Shown: one piece after another, positions 12,348 through 24,724 of the stretch | How the letters are laid out: each line of letters starts with the position of its first letter | Position numbering within the stretch: the first letter of the stretch is position 1 | DNA from: Patagioenas fasciata | Taxonomy: Eukaryota > Chordata > Aves > Columbiformes > Columbidae | Length of the DNA: 64,000 nt | Assembly: GCF_037038585.1 (NCBI RefSeq) | Contig: NC_092524.1 | Span: 49,809,001 to 49,873,000, forward strand | Direction of reading: 5' to 3' | Notes under the pieces: model-generated | Databases searched by the model: none | What the model was told of the DNA's origin: nothing | The model's input: only the letters and a program-made list of their open reading frames with translations | Program-made: the position numbers and the translations under genes

Positions 12348-13451
12348 CAACAGAATAGCCAAAGCAGGTTATATTCAATGTTTTCCAACTTTTCACATGG
12401 TTACTTTGTTCTTCTCTCCTTGTTCTTTTTCCGTGTCATTAAAATATTTTAAAGATCTCAGTCTTGTTCTAAAACAGGAGTGATTGTCTTTCAAAGGTAT
12501 ATAGAGTCGGATGTGAAATATTAACATTATTTCTTTATAATTCTATGAGGCCTGGGAGCATTGTGGATCAAGACCTCAATGTTCAAAGCACAACGGAAGT
12601 ACAGACTACAGAGTTCACTGTTACTGTTTTTGCACAAATATAATATATACCTGATTTAAATAAATGGTAATGGTTTAATATGGGGCTCATGGATAATGAA
12701 AATTTTTAACATGTAAGAGCATGAATGGCCTAACAAATTCTAAATATTATCAACTTCTATTGTATATTTGAACTTGCAATTAGTCAGTAGATAGAAATAT
12801 GGTACTACAGTAATCTTCTTTTACCAGTCTGCTGCAACTTCTGTTGAAATAAGAATGCGTGTGAAATACACAACCCAAACTTTAATGGGAAGACTTTGTA
12901 AGACATACGGTGTACTAACTTATTTCCAAGCTTATGTTTATCTTCCTGCAAATGACCCTGCTAGGAAAAACCTTGCATTGCTGTTTTAAAAGCCCTGACT
13001 TGGGTTTTTTGAATTATTCTTCTGAGTGTGTTAGAAAACCCACAATAACCTTCACTGGCTTCATGGTTGTAAAATAACTGGATTTATATTACAGGATGCC
13101 CTGTTTTACTTTGGTAATAGCTTTAACAACTTCTGAAAAAATATTACTATGTTTCACTTGAATTGAAATATTCCTGGATACAGAACACAAGAACTGAGAT
13201 ATACTTCACTAATATTTAAAAGGGAAAAAAGGCTTTTAGTATTAAGAAGCCAAATAATAAGGCTGCTTTGTTCTTCGACATACTGACAGTAAATATCACA
13301 GACTGAATGAAGCACATGATGAACACAAACATGATCTAAACACAAGTAATCTCCAATACTTCTGATAATGTGCTATAATCTTATCTATATTTAGGGCCAA
13401 ATTGAGAAAGATAGAAATACTTGTACTATATTAATAGGTGCCTGCCATTTC
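12348..13451. other. Unique AT-rich non-coding stretch
   Basis: I see no gene, transposon or notable simple repeat in this interval. Confidence 0.6.
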
Positions 13452-13690
13452 AGCTTTGTCCTGGTTTTGTTAAAAAACAAGTTTCTCTTTTAGTGAATTT
13501 TGCCTGTCAGCTAAAGCCTTCATATTAGCTGCATTTTCCTTGAGAACCAGATACATGCTTTGGTAAACATAGCAATGGAATGCGAAGTTATTGATAAGCA
13601 TGGATGGACATCTCGCGAGAGGGGCAACGAGAAACTGGTGACCAAGAAACTGACCAACTGTGTATAACATTCCATTCACGTGAATACTTC

Positions 13691-13698
13691 ATATAAAA
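13691..13698 (+). promoter_or_regulatory. Probable TATA box of LTR copy B
   Basis: ATATAAAA lies 235 bases into the LTR, followed by GTGGGAGATCAGGAGGATC. The equivalent site in copy A is TATAAAAG. In copy C the site is degraded (around TATGTAAGATGGAGATC). Confidence 0.5.
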
Positions 13699-13980
13699 GT
13701 GGGAGATCAGGAGGATCTCATCCCTTTTCCTTATGGCCGATCTTGCTGGTCATCCCTGTGAACTGAGGCCCAGTGACAGACTGAATCCAGCTCTGGTTGG
13801 CTACAGAGTCCAATCCAGGACTTTGGGTGCTGGCTCTGCAGTTGCTGAGACTTTTCAAGATTGGTTTTGTATATTTTGTATTATTTTCTCTATTCTTATT
13901 AGTAGCATTAGTAAAACATTTTTAATTTTTCCAACTCTCTTCTCTCTGTCCTTCTTTCCCTCCCGATCACCTGTCCTGAG

Positions 13981-14036
13981 TGGGACGGGGGGAGAGGGAG
14001 GGGCAAAAGGGGGAAGTGGGGGTGAGGGAGAGGAGG
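13981..14036 (+). other. G-rich block with G-quadruplex potential
   Basis: Within the 3' part of LTR copy B there are seven runs of three or more G within about 50 bases (runs of 3, 6, 3, 4, 5, 5 and 3), separated by one- to five-base loops. This exceeds the usual four-run pattern for an intramolecular G-quadruplex. The first two runs appear as TGGGACGGGGGGAGAGGGAG. Copies A and C have no comparable block. Confidence 0.8.
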
Positions 14037-17000
14037 TTAACAATACATCTGCCAGGGTTTTATTGTCACCCCACAAGCTAAACCCTTGACAAGCTTATAT
14101 AAAGAGACTTTAGAAATAAAACTAAGAATCCTGAAATCTAGAAACAATAGAAAGAAATGCTGAGAAAATGTCTAAGTAGTTGCTTATTTCATCCCCTTAT
14201 ACCTGGCAGGGTCAAACTGTACCTCGGCGGTTTGATTGTAACAGATGGTCAGGCTGGCTTGTTGCCTTTTGGGCAGCACTTTGGTACCTGAGAAAGGATA
14301 GACTCCAAGAAAGCTAAGAGGTGGATAGTACAGATTCCCACATCTCAGATAAGCTTTAGTACATACATACAGAGAAATCCTCCTCCTTTCCCCTTGCTTT
14401 GCTTAACTGCCCTGCCTTAGCTTGCTTTTATTTATTTTTTTTTTTTTTTTTGGTAAATGTTATCCATTAAAACCTGAAAATTAGCAAAAAAGGACATTTT
14501 AATTGGAAAAAATCATTTGAATTATTAGAAAATCCCCAACTATTTCTACTGTTTTGTCTTTTAAAATGACTTCATATTGCTCACATTCTTCTCTTTGTTC
14601 TGTAGCCCTAATTCTTCTGTCTCATAAATCCTCATTCCATGGCTGGGTGAACATGTCACAGCTATGACACATGACACAGCCTCTCACATCCAGCTGGTGT
14701 CTGACATCACTGAGCATTGCTTTAGAGATCCATTAAGAGCTTCATCTGCTCATTCCATTGCAAGATCTGGTTCACATGTGGCAGCCTTTACCAGGTGAAG
14801 ACTGTGTCTTTGATATCTCTGTGTCTGATGTTTAATCTGCTTGAGGAAGTTCAGTGAACCTGTAAGATAGGCATTTTGCCCAACAAAGCAGTTGATTTTC
14901 CAGGTTAGCATCTTATACTTTGATATTCAGGAAAACTCTGTATACACAATAAAGGTGCTTCAACTTGCTTTGAAACCGAATCTTTTCTGAAGTAGAATTT
15001 GTCATGTAGGAAACAGGGTTTATTAACTTACATAACAGTTGAGAAAAACATTAATTATCCCCACAATTTGTCCTTCATTTAGTGTGAAATCAACAGATTT
15101 GAATCTGTAATAATTTTTCGTTCCATGTACTACCTAGACCTGCTCTTCTGGTTTTCAGTGGATTCTTCTGAGTTGTTGCTAAAACAGGGTGACCCTATTT
15201 TGATTTTTGATTATTTTAAAATTTTTTAATGAGTTTCTTAATTAATCTTAGCAACAGATTGGCTAGTCTCATTAACTTGCTGAGAAAAAAAATAATGAAG
15301 TATCTTTTACTTTAGAAAGGCAATAGTAAAGTTCAAAGAAAATGGAAGATGTTTCTGCTGCAGAAATTATTTTCGTGCAGGGGACAGGTTCTGAGGTCTC
15401 TGTGATTAATAGACATAATTAGTTTACAAAGGCTGGGAAACAAGGTTATCTGATTTTGTTATTTACTCTATACCATTGCTGGCCAGAATCAATAAGATAA
15501 TGATCAGTTTTTGCTTCAGTGTGGGGTTGAAAAAGAGGGGCAGAGAAGAAGATATTTATAGCTTTTCCTTTTGGTCACCATCCATGTGATAACTGAGAAT
15601 TGTTGCTGTTGCCCTTAGATGCTGTGAAGTGTCTTTCTTACAGTACCTATGACTCATTGATTTTTGAAAAGTAGTTGAAAGTCTGTCTTCCAAGGCATAC
15701 TTTATCGCCTGCTCTGAAATGATGTATCACTATGAGCCATGTTGCATTTAACTCTCACACCAAATTCCAAGCATTCAAAAAATGTTCATGCTACATGGTA
15801 TCTGTTACCTATCCCCATTTACACAGTGTGTACATGCTTCTCTACTAAGATGCAAGAGCTGCTTTTCTTGATACATTCCTATCCAGCTGAGTGCCTTGGG
15901 TTTTAATATCTCTGGGATATTTCAGTTGTTAAAATAAGCTGTTTTCTAAACCATGTAGTCTGTGTGGGACACATTTAACACACATGTCTAGTGTGCACAG
16001 TACTGCCACATAACCATGTAAGCTCTAAACAGGCTCAGAGGGAACTGGAAGCCTTCTGGCTACTGAACTCTGACAGCTGATTTCCCCATGATTAGACAGC
16101 CCTGGTAAGCCCTAATACCTTATTTAGAGACCCCTCCGAGTTGTTCACATTACATCACTGTGTGCAGTGCTGGCTGGTATGTTTTGAAAATCTTATCCAG
16201 AATCAGAGAAGTGTCAAAGATGCTTTGGAAAGAAGGCTTGCAAAAGTGACATCTTCAAGGACAGGACCTTTGTCAGCAAGGGTAAATGTGTCCACAATAA
16301 ACTGCTTGCTCAAAGTAAGGCAAAGACTAAGCATACATCGTAAAGAGCTACATTGCCCACTAATAAAGCACTCCATGCATGCAGCTGTCATGTGAAGCTT
16401 TTTTTAACAATCTTGAAGACCGTTTAAAGTATTTTGTAGAACAATTCTTGCAATGGTGAGAAATTTCCCCTGAATTATTCACTTGACAGCTGGAGATGCA
16501 GCTGTTAAAAACAGCTCTTTAGGAAGAAAAGAAATTAAAATGGGTAGGGAGAATAATAATAATAACGAAGGAAATGAGGGAAATGAAAAGAGTTTGTTTG
16601 AGTGAAAGAAGCGTGTGCAGCAGAAATGTTCTAAGGAGTGTGCCAAGCAAAAGCCACATTTTTCAGCATTTTCTTCTGATTTCTTTTCCTTCTGCAACTT
16701 GTACATATTCAAGGGAGGAGAAGCAAAAAGCAATTTATGCAGCTCAATATCAGATTGTGCTTTCCTGACGAGGTCCATCACCCTGAGAAGCTGTGAGTGC
16801 TTGGGAAGGTGGTGGTGCTTGCAAATCAGTTAGCGACACAGGCCAGGCTGAGCAATCTACCTTCTTTTTAATCAGAAAGGCAACAAAATACAAGACTCCA
16901 TTTAGAATATTTTCTGTTGTGTTTTTTTTTTTTTTTTAAAGTACTGCATTACTTTAACAAAATTCTACCTGGGTACTGTATTTCAGATGATGCCATTCAT

Positions 17001-20000
17001 TTATAGGTTGTATTACTGACATTATGGTGTTACTTCAGAAATCAGTCAAGCATTGGCACTGTATTGTGTCAGGAATTGTACTGTTAAATAACAAATTGTC
17101 TATTCCAGAGAACTGTCTACGAGACAGAATGTGGTAGGTGTATCAAACAGACCAACAGATAAAAAGAAGACTGGTAAAAAAAGCCTATGACAAAAGACAC
17201 AGAAATTATTAGGAAAGCAAAGCTCCAGCAAGGTAGCCCAACAGAAAGCTTGGTAAGTCCCATATCAAAATTCATATTCATAGGGAGCTGCAGCAAGCCA
17301 GTGAAGGTTGTTACTTGTGACATATCTTGCATATTATAATGTAGAGCTTGGATCTCAGTTAAAAAAATGAAGACTCACAAACTGTTTGCTTTTAAGTAAA
17401 AACCACAACACATAGGTGCTTGTAAAGAATTGTCACGAAAGTGTATTTCTTCTGGGACAGGTATGAGAGGGTGAGAAGTCTTTAGATAAGAGATCTGCAG
17501 CTACCTTCTGATCCTACTGAGTTCAGATGCTTTAAAATGATACCTAAACTTCTAGCAGCATTTGGAGAAAGGGACGTGAATATATCCTCACCATTCCAAA
17601 TATTCTTGAGGCATTTTACTTGGAGTTTGGCTTTAGTTTTCCACTTTATTACAAAAATGACACTGCTTTGTTAACAGAGGTGCACTGGCACATATCTGGT
17701 ATAATGAAAGGAGAACTGAGCTTGACTATCTGCAACTATTAAGGTTATATGTGCTCTTGCTTGTTGTATGAGCTGTTTGCATGGTATTGCTGCAGAGGTT
17801 TCTTTTCTCACCATGTAGATGTGATGTATTTTCTGCAAAATAATACTTATTTGGAAACTGAGCAATTGTCACAAGTCCTTACTTATCTACCCTGGATCTG
17901 TGGGCAATCTCACCAGTCTTGTAGGGAAGAACACATACACATGCAGCAGCAGCTCGTGCAGACGGTGAGCCTGTGATGCAAAGCAGCCTTGCAATTGGGT
18001 TGCAGTTGGGGCTGGATTAAAAGAGAAAATGTTTTCCCTGTTGAGCCAGGGAAAAAACTAAACCCCCTACACATAATTATAATGCCCTAGATATTTTCAC
18101 TGAATATCAATATATTCCTCAGAGAAAAGGTGCCCGTTGGCAGTCATCAGCTTTCTGCAGAGGACAAAAGAGCTCCACCTCGCTCCAGGCTCACAATGAT
18201 ATTGCCCTCTTCCATGTGACTCTCTGTGAGGCTTTGTAGAAAGACTTATGCAGAGAGAGGACGTTGTTTCTTCAGCCAAATAATTGTTGATAGTAGATAG
18301 ACTTAGTAGGGAAAATTGGATACCCAGGCTCCACTGGCAAAACCTAGTCCTTTGATCCCATAGCTTTCCTTGATTCTACACTGTGTTCACAGGACTGAGA
18401 AGACCATTGGCAAGAGCTGGATGTTAGACTTCTACCTTCCTGAATAAGATGGAAAAACAAAGGCCTCCTCAACGTGAGGTTTCTCTTGAAGTGAAGATAC
18501 CATAGGAGATCTTCAGTGGAGGACTCTGTGCACTCCATTTTCTGAGGCTTTGGGTGGGATCCAGCTTTGCCTCTCTTAGACTGTCTGTGTTTGTGAATTT
18601 TGATTACATTTTCCTATTGAAGTGCAAGGTCTAATTGTTGCTTGGAGGAATACTGAGTCATTATTATAAGGCTCATTTAGTCAATATGCCTGTAGTCATA
18701 CATTTATAGCCTCTGACTTTACTTCTTCAATCCTTACTTGTTGCTGCAATTTAATCTTATGTTTTCTCAAATGAAACTGCTTGTTCCTGAAAATGGTTGA
18801 CTCTTCGAATAGTTTACATTCCTGATGCTCTCATGGCCACAGGGATTGTATGGTATTTACTTATTCAGCTACTAGATGGAAGGACCCATGGTGTTCCTTG
18901 AACATATGGTTCTGTTCCCACTGAGGTAATCAGCCAAGCTCTCATTAGCTTTAGTGATGTAGCATGGTATCCCAAAGACATAGCTTAACTTTTGAAACCA
19001 ACAGAGAATGATCCTCAGCCCAAACAATCTAGATCTGATCAATCTGAAAGTGTAGCACAGAACTACTTTAGAAAGAGAAGCAAATGAACTAACTGTGCTT
19101 CAGGACTAAGACATATTAAAGAGTGGGCTATATTACATAGAATTTTAAAACCTACCATTGGTACTAGTCTTTTGTGAAGGCACCTTGGGATTCAGTATAG
19201 AGCTTCCCTGAAGAGGAAAGAAAGCAGTTTTCTCTAAAAGATGTTTCTCTCTCTTTTTAAAAAATCCTTTTTCCAGTGAGCCAAATAATTCTTTACTAAA
19301 GTTTCAGCAAGGGCTTTGAGAAAATAAAATCTATTTTCTTGAACTTCAGCTGTCTTCGAAAAACAATCACAGTCTAATTCTAAAGGTGAACGAGTCCAGC
19401 AAAATTTGCAAAATATCCAATTGACTTGGAATAATAGCTTCTACTGGCAAATATTTAGTCGAGAGACTCCAATTCTGACCTCTGAAATTAGAGGATCCCT
19501 TCTAGTTTCTGAAAGTTTTGGTTTCATTACAAAGCATTTTACAAGAAATAGAGACAAATAGAAGCAGTGCCCTGGGAAATACATGGAGACCACAGTTTGC
19601 AATCCAGTGATGTCAGTGACAGTCGATGCAATGCTAAAGTCAAACTGGGGCCAAAAGCTCAGATGAGGAACAGATGGGGCCCATGCTGGAAAACCAGAGC
19701 AGAGGATTTTGGGAAACAAAAAAATGGAAGTGCCTGTCATCTCACACCCTGCCCCCATTCCTGCTCAAAGGATGTGTACAGTGAATCTATCCCAGATGCA
19801 TGGAGCAGACTAAGCAGCCTACCAGAATCCTGAAGAAGGGTGTCTATTGGGCAGAGGGACAAACAGTTCCCGCATGTTTCCTACCCTCTCCCCTAGCTTA
19901 TTCCAGGCCAGCTCCTCATTTTGAACAGATTAGCACCCAAGTCTCTTTCTCCTGTCTGGCACTTTGGTGCTTGTTAAGACTGTTCCCTCTGTTGCACTTG

Positions 20001-20618
20001 TAGTTGGGCCAGCTGCAGTCTGTGACCTTCTGGTTCTGCACAGGTTGCTGCATTTGGAAACAACTCATGCTTTGGCATCACTTCATCTTACCCCCTCCTG
20101 GTGTGCTCAGAGGCTGAGGAGTCTGGCAAATCTCCTTTGTAACTCACAGCTCCAACTGCAGCAACTGTAGCAGATGCAAGCTTTACTTTCTCTGCCACTC
20201 TCAGCTGCTGATTTCAGTTTAATCAGGGCTCTGCAGAAGCTGGAAGGATTTTTTTTTTTCTTGTGTTTTGTGTGCATCTTGCTTTGCTGCTGAGACTCAC
20301 AAGGCAGTAGGTATCTGCCACAGAAGGGAAAAAGGCATAGCCTGTCCCTTTTCAGGGACAGCAGCAGGGCTCTGAATTCAAATTTGCTGCATGCCCTGAC
20401 CTTAGGATCAGCTGAATCAACCTGGCACTGTTTTTCTTATTTGACCAGATATTTTAATTAGGTTTCTCTCTACTGCAACATTCTTACTTATGGGGAAGTG
20501 CAGAATACTTTTGCATTCTGTTTTTATTTTTTATTGTCTATTTTATTATTATAATTAAATTTGAATTTCATATGCTCTCTATGTGTGCCTGCGATATTTT
20601 TGTATGCTTTGACATCAG

Positions 20619-20698
20619 ATGATGTGCTGGATAGTTACCGCAAGCGAGGATCTGTTGCCTTTATTCCTAAAGCTGAAGTGCTAAATCTAATATCCTGG
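20619..20698 (+). other. Candidate coding exon or old coding remnant
   Basis: The acceptor-like sequence TTTTTGTATGCTTTGACATCAG ends at 20618. The next 80 bases are open in one phase (26 codons) and read DVLDSYRKRGSVAFIPKAEV then LNLISW, followed by GTCAGT, an acceptable though imperfect donor. The frame stays open before the acceptor and closes at TGA 20720-20722. Two CpGs lie within the arginine/lysine codons, unusual for this region. No frame was long enough from an ATG to stand out otherwise. I do not recognise the protein. A fragment of an old pseudogene is equally possible. Confidence 0.2.
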
Positions 20699-23600
20699 GT
20701 CAGTTTCAACTTGGATAGCTGATCTGTACCCAGTAAAATTCTCCCATTCACTCAAGATGTCCATAATATTATTTCTCTTCCTGTCTGAATACATGGTTAT
20801 GTTGTCTGTTGTTAAAGAGTTGTCTCTGCTCCAGTTCAGAGATGACTACATTTCAACAACAGATGAAGCAATTCTCAGCTGAAATCTGTAAATCTGATTG
20901 CACTTATCTTGCCATTCTCCCAGGTCAATGCAAGTAAATAAATATGAGGTGCTGTTATCCTTCATCCTTTTCTGAACCTTCATGGCAGCAGGAGCACAGG
21001 CAGCAATTGAAGGGCTCGGCAGGTGCTGCTACAGAACATCTGGTGAGCTGTGTTGAGACATGCTTCCAAATGGTGCTTCTGGTAGAACTGTTACAGTTAC
21101 TTGCATAAATTATTTCTATATGCGTAAATAATGAAGAGACATTATCTCAGCAGGAAGACAATGCATGCACAGAGACAAATACAAGCATCATGGCTGCTGA
21201 GCCCATTTTAAGATCAGTTTCTAGGGTCACTCTCTCCTTGTCACAACATATGCTGCAAACTGAATTACTTTCAATTCTGGGTGCACGCTCAGCTGGACTA
21301 GTGAATTTAACTGCCCAAAGAGGAACATGGATACTGATAAATCATCTCAGAAATGGAGGGAAAGCTAGAAGTAGGGAATTTCAGAAACAGAACAAGAAAA
21401 GGAAAAGAAAGAAAATAAAATAAAAATAGGAAAGGAATCATGTTGGTTTCTGATCTCAAAAATATAAATGTGAACACTCATTCTGTTACTTTCAAGCATA
21501 TTCTTTACAGTAGGGCTAGTCTCCATGTAAGAATGCAGTTTCAAACCCCCGAATGTCATTAGGTGTGCCATGGGAAATCTGAATTTCAAATAGTTGACAC
21601 CTTGATATGAAAAGCTTTATACGGAGGAATCTCTCATCCAAATCTAACCACATACCTAAACCATATAAATGACTGGTTCGAAGTAGGCTTTTGTGCCTGA
21701 AAACTTTCCTGCCCCCCTTTTTCCACCTTCCACACAGCTCTATTGGCTGAATTAACCAAAGGTATTACCTCTGCCTACAGATTTTGTGTTGTTCAAAGCA
21801 CTCATAACTGGTCAAGGTAATTAATGTGCATATTGATCAGTGTTGTGAAAGCCCTGAGCTATACTACATTTTCAAAGCAGTTGCATCACAGTTGCAGTTG
21901 TAGTGAAAGACACAGTTTATAGCACACTGTGTAGCAAGCACTGAAAAATTGTCCTTGACAGTTTCCCAACAGGTGTAATCAGCACAATGCAAGTTAGATC
22001 AACATAACTGTATTGATTTGCACTGGCTACTGTGAAGTTATTTGAGAGGAGAGGGACTGGGAAAAAAACATAAAGTTATCAAATAGTAACATCATCATGT
22101 TCCCAAGTCTTAAACCTCCCAATGGATAAGCTATATGGGAGACTTAAGACAAAAGAAAACGACTAGAAAGCTTTTTTCTGTGGAAGATGTTATGCCTGTT
22201 AGTATAACATAATTAAGTGTTTAGAGCCATTAAAAAGCCTATACAAGGCTGTAATGAGAACTGCGTTCTGAAGTTGGATCAGAATTCCAAAAATCTAATA
22301 TGGCTCCTGTCTGTGCTGCAAATGCAATTTATTTAAGTAATTAGTGGTAAGGGATACTACAAATTAGATCAGTCTGACAGCAACAGAAAGTTAATGCTTT
22401 TCCTCCACTGCCTCTTCCCACTTGTGTTTTCAGCATAGACTTGGAAGAAGGCATATTTGCAATAAAAAGGTTATAACAACACACCAGGATGAATTTGTTT
22501 ATTGCAACACAAAGCTGTTTGTATGCAGTGTTTCTGGATTGTCATAATGAAAATAACAAATTTGAAGATTTTTTTGTGCCTCCTATCCTGTTGAGTTTAA
22601 TTCAATTATAGATTATTTTTTTAAATGGGAGCTGACAGCTAACACAGCTAGGAAAACAGAACTTTTAAAACACAAAAAAAAGAACCAGAAAGAAAATCTG
22701 TACAATCTGTCTTTGGTTTTGCAGTGGTATTTGAACCCTTATCTATATTTAGGGTACCTAAAAGCCCTTTTCCCCTCTCTGTTGTTGTTTAATCTGAATA
22801 ATTTATTGAGATTTTTAGACAAGCACATGCCTCTTGAGCTACCTAATACTCCAATTCCATAAGCAAGTTAAGCTCATAAACCATGATATTGGTGTCCCAC
22901 CTTTTACTTATATCTCATACTCAGCCTTCCTTTGGCACTGGCACTCAATTGAGATCCCATTTTGGCATTAGCGTTTGTGACCATGCAGTGAACTAGATCA
23001 AGTAATGATTAAATTTTTTTTTTTTTTTCCTGAGAATTGTTTCCTTGGTCCAGCTCACTCACTGCTATATACACTGCTGTGCTGGCTCAAGGGAAGGAGG
23101 AGATATGGGAAATGAGCAACTGGAAAAAGCCAGCCAAGAAGACATTCGCTTGCAGCAGCAGTGATGGCTTACATCAGTTCAAGTTCCTCTTGGAACTACA
23201 GTCTAAATTCATTTCAGTTAGGTCACATGAAATGTAGTTATAAGGCACAGCCTAATGTATCATTGGCACTACTGGGGAGAGATCGTACTCCACCCTGCTA
23301 TTTCACCCTTCTCCTCTCTCCAGGCACAGGCACAGCAATGCCTTTCTTGAGCTGGCTTTGCTGTTGCCAGACTCAGCAGTGAGCCAATTCAAATTCCTAA
23401 GGCAGCAGTCACCTGTGCTAGTGAGAAAAAATAAATGGATTTCTGCAGGTTATACAGTTGAATTGGCTGAGAAAAGGGCCTGACAAACACCAGAGCTGGT
23501 ATGAAAGAGGGGGTGGGATCATGTAGTCAAGAGAAGGAACAAGTCCTCCCCTTTTGACAGTGGTAAGCTGCTACATTGGCTCAGAAATAGTGGGCACAAA

Positions 23601-24704
23601 TAAACTATTATATTAAACATTTCCAGGAATGTTCCCAGACAATTAGGCCAACTGGCACACAATGGACCATTGACCATTCTAACAAACTCTTGTAAACTTC
23701 AAAACAGGCTGGCTGCATGCAAACTGCCTGTTGGGAAATGTCCCTGGAATGAGATGTCCTTGGGAGAGAGTTAGTTATGACCTGCCAAAATTGTTGCAGG
23801 CAATGTTTTAATAGTTTTCTGGTATGGATGGTCAAGTTCCTGTGCTTGGGAATGTTCCCAGATGCTTCACATGTAGCCAGTGTGTCTAACACTTAGGAAC
23901 CTGGATCCCTAAATACTAGATATTTGCCCAGTAGCTCATGGCCTGCAAATCTTGGGTTTCAGTGTACTCTTTTGGGGTTATGGAGTTGTCTGGATTCGAA
24001 CCAATGCATAAGAGGAATACATTAAGCACTGTTATCCTGACAATTTTGGTGACTCTCTTCTGGTTTTACTGTGGATTTTGCTTATATTAGGTATTCACAT
24101 GCTTAAGCTTGTCTGTCTAACTCCAGAAAAATATTCCAAATGCTGAAAGAAACCTTCCTCTGACCAGTTGAGTGCCCATATTATCTTTTGAATTATTTTT
24201 CTATATAATCTAGACACTTGTCTGATTTCTGAGCATCTTTTTCCTTAAGTGGTTAAATATTCTACTAGGTTAAACATGGAGTTGGAGAGTTCCAGTGGGC
24301 AACAACATCAGCTACCACAAATGACTGAGGTCTTCCTATGTTTTGAAGTGTAACTGAGCCACAAATAACTTGGCAACATGTGAGTGCACAAGCTTGCATT
24401 GAGCCATTTTCCCTCTGATGTTCCTGAATGATGTAGCTCAGTGGGTCCCTGTCCTAATGCAGCAGGAAGCAGCACTGTAGGCAGGCCGCTTTCAGAAGAC
24501 AGTGACCTTCTATGTGTCTTTGCAATTCATGCCCCCACTCCACTTTCATGACCTGAAATCTCATCAGCTTCAGGTGTAGACATTTTCAGGTGTTTTTAAA
24601 TGAGACAGAAATTGTCTGATTAGAAAGCAGGCCTATCAGTATGAGAAGGAAAGGCTGCCCTTTGCTCTGAGATGCCTTCCTTTATCTGGTAGCTTTATGT
24701 TTAT

Positions 24705-24724
24705 CTAAATAAATAAATAAATAT
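24705..24724 (+). repeat. (AAAT)n microsatellite
   Basis: Roughly five AAAT units in a row, seen directly. Confidence 0.9.

Larger units (their letters stand above)
13457..14091 (+). mobile_element. Solo LTR, ERVL-like, copy B
   Basis: It starts TGTCCTGGTTTTG and ends CCCTTGACA. A perfect 5-bp target duplication, AGCTT, stands at 13452-13456 and 14092-14096, which fixes both ends exactly. An ATATAAAA box is at 13691-13698, and the shared TTGGTTTTGTATATTTTG segment follows about 170 bases later. The stretch from about 13930 is first pyrimidine-rich and then purine/G-rich (13981-14036), the second part being absent from the other two copies. At 635 bp it is shorter than copies A and C. No viral coding region adjoins it, so it is a solo LTR. 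The frame at 13733-14089 is entirely internal to the LTR and is not a host gene. Confidence 0.93.

Noticed and set aside
13733-14089. 118-codon plus frame with a Gly/Glu-rich tail
   Set aside because: It lies entirely inside solo LTR copy B, and the tail is the translated G-rich block.
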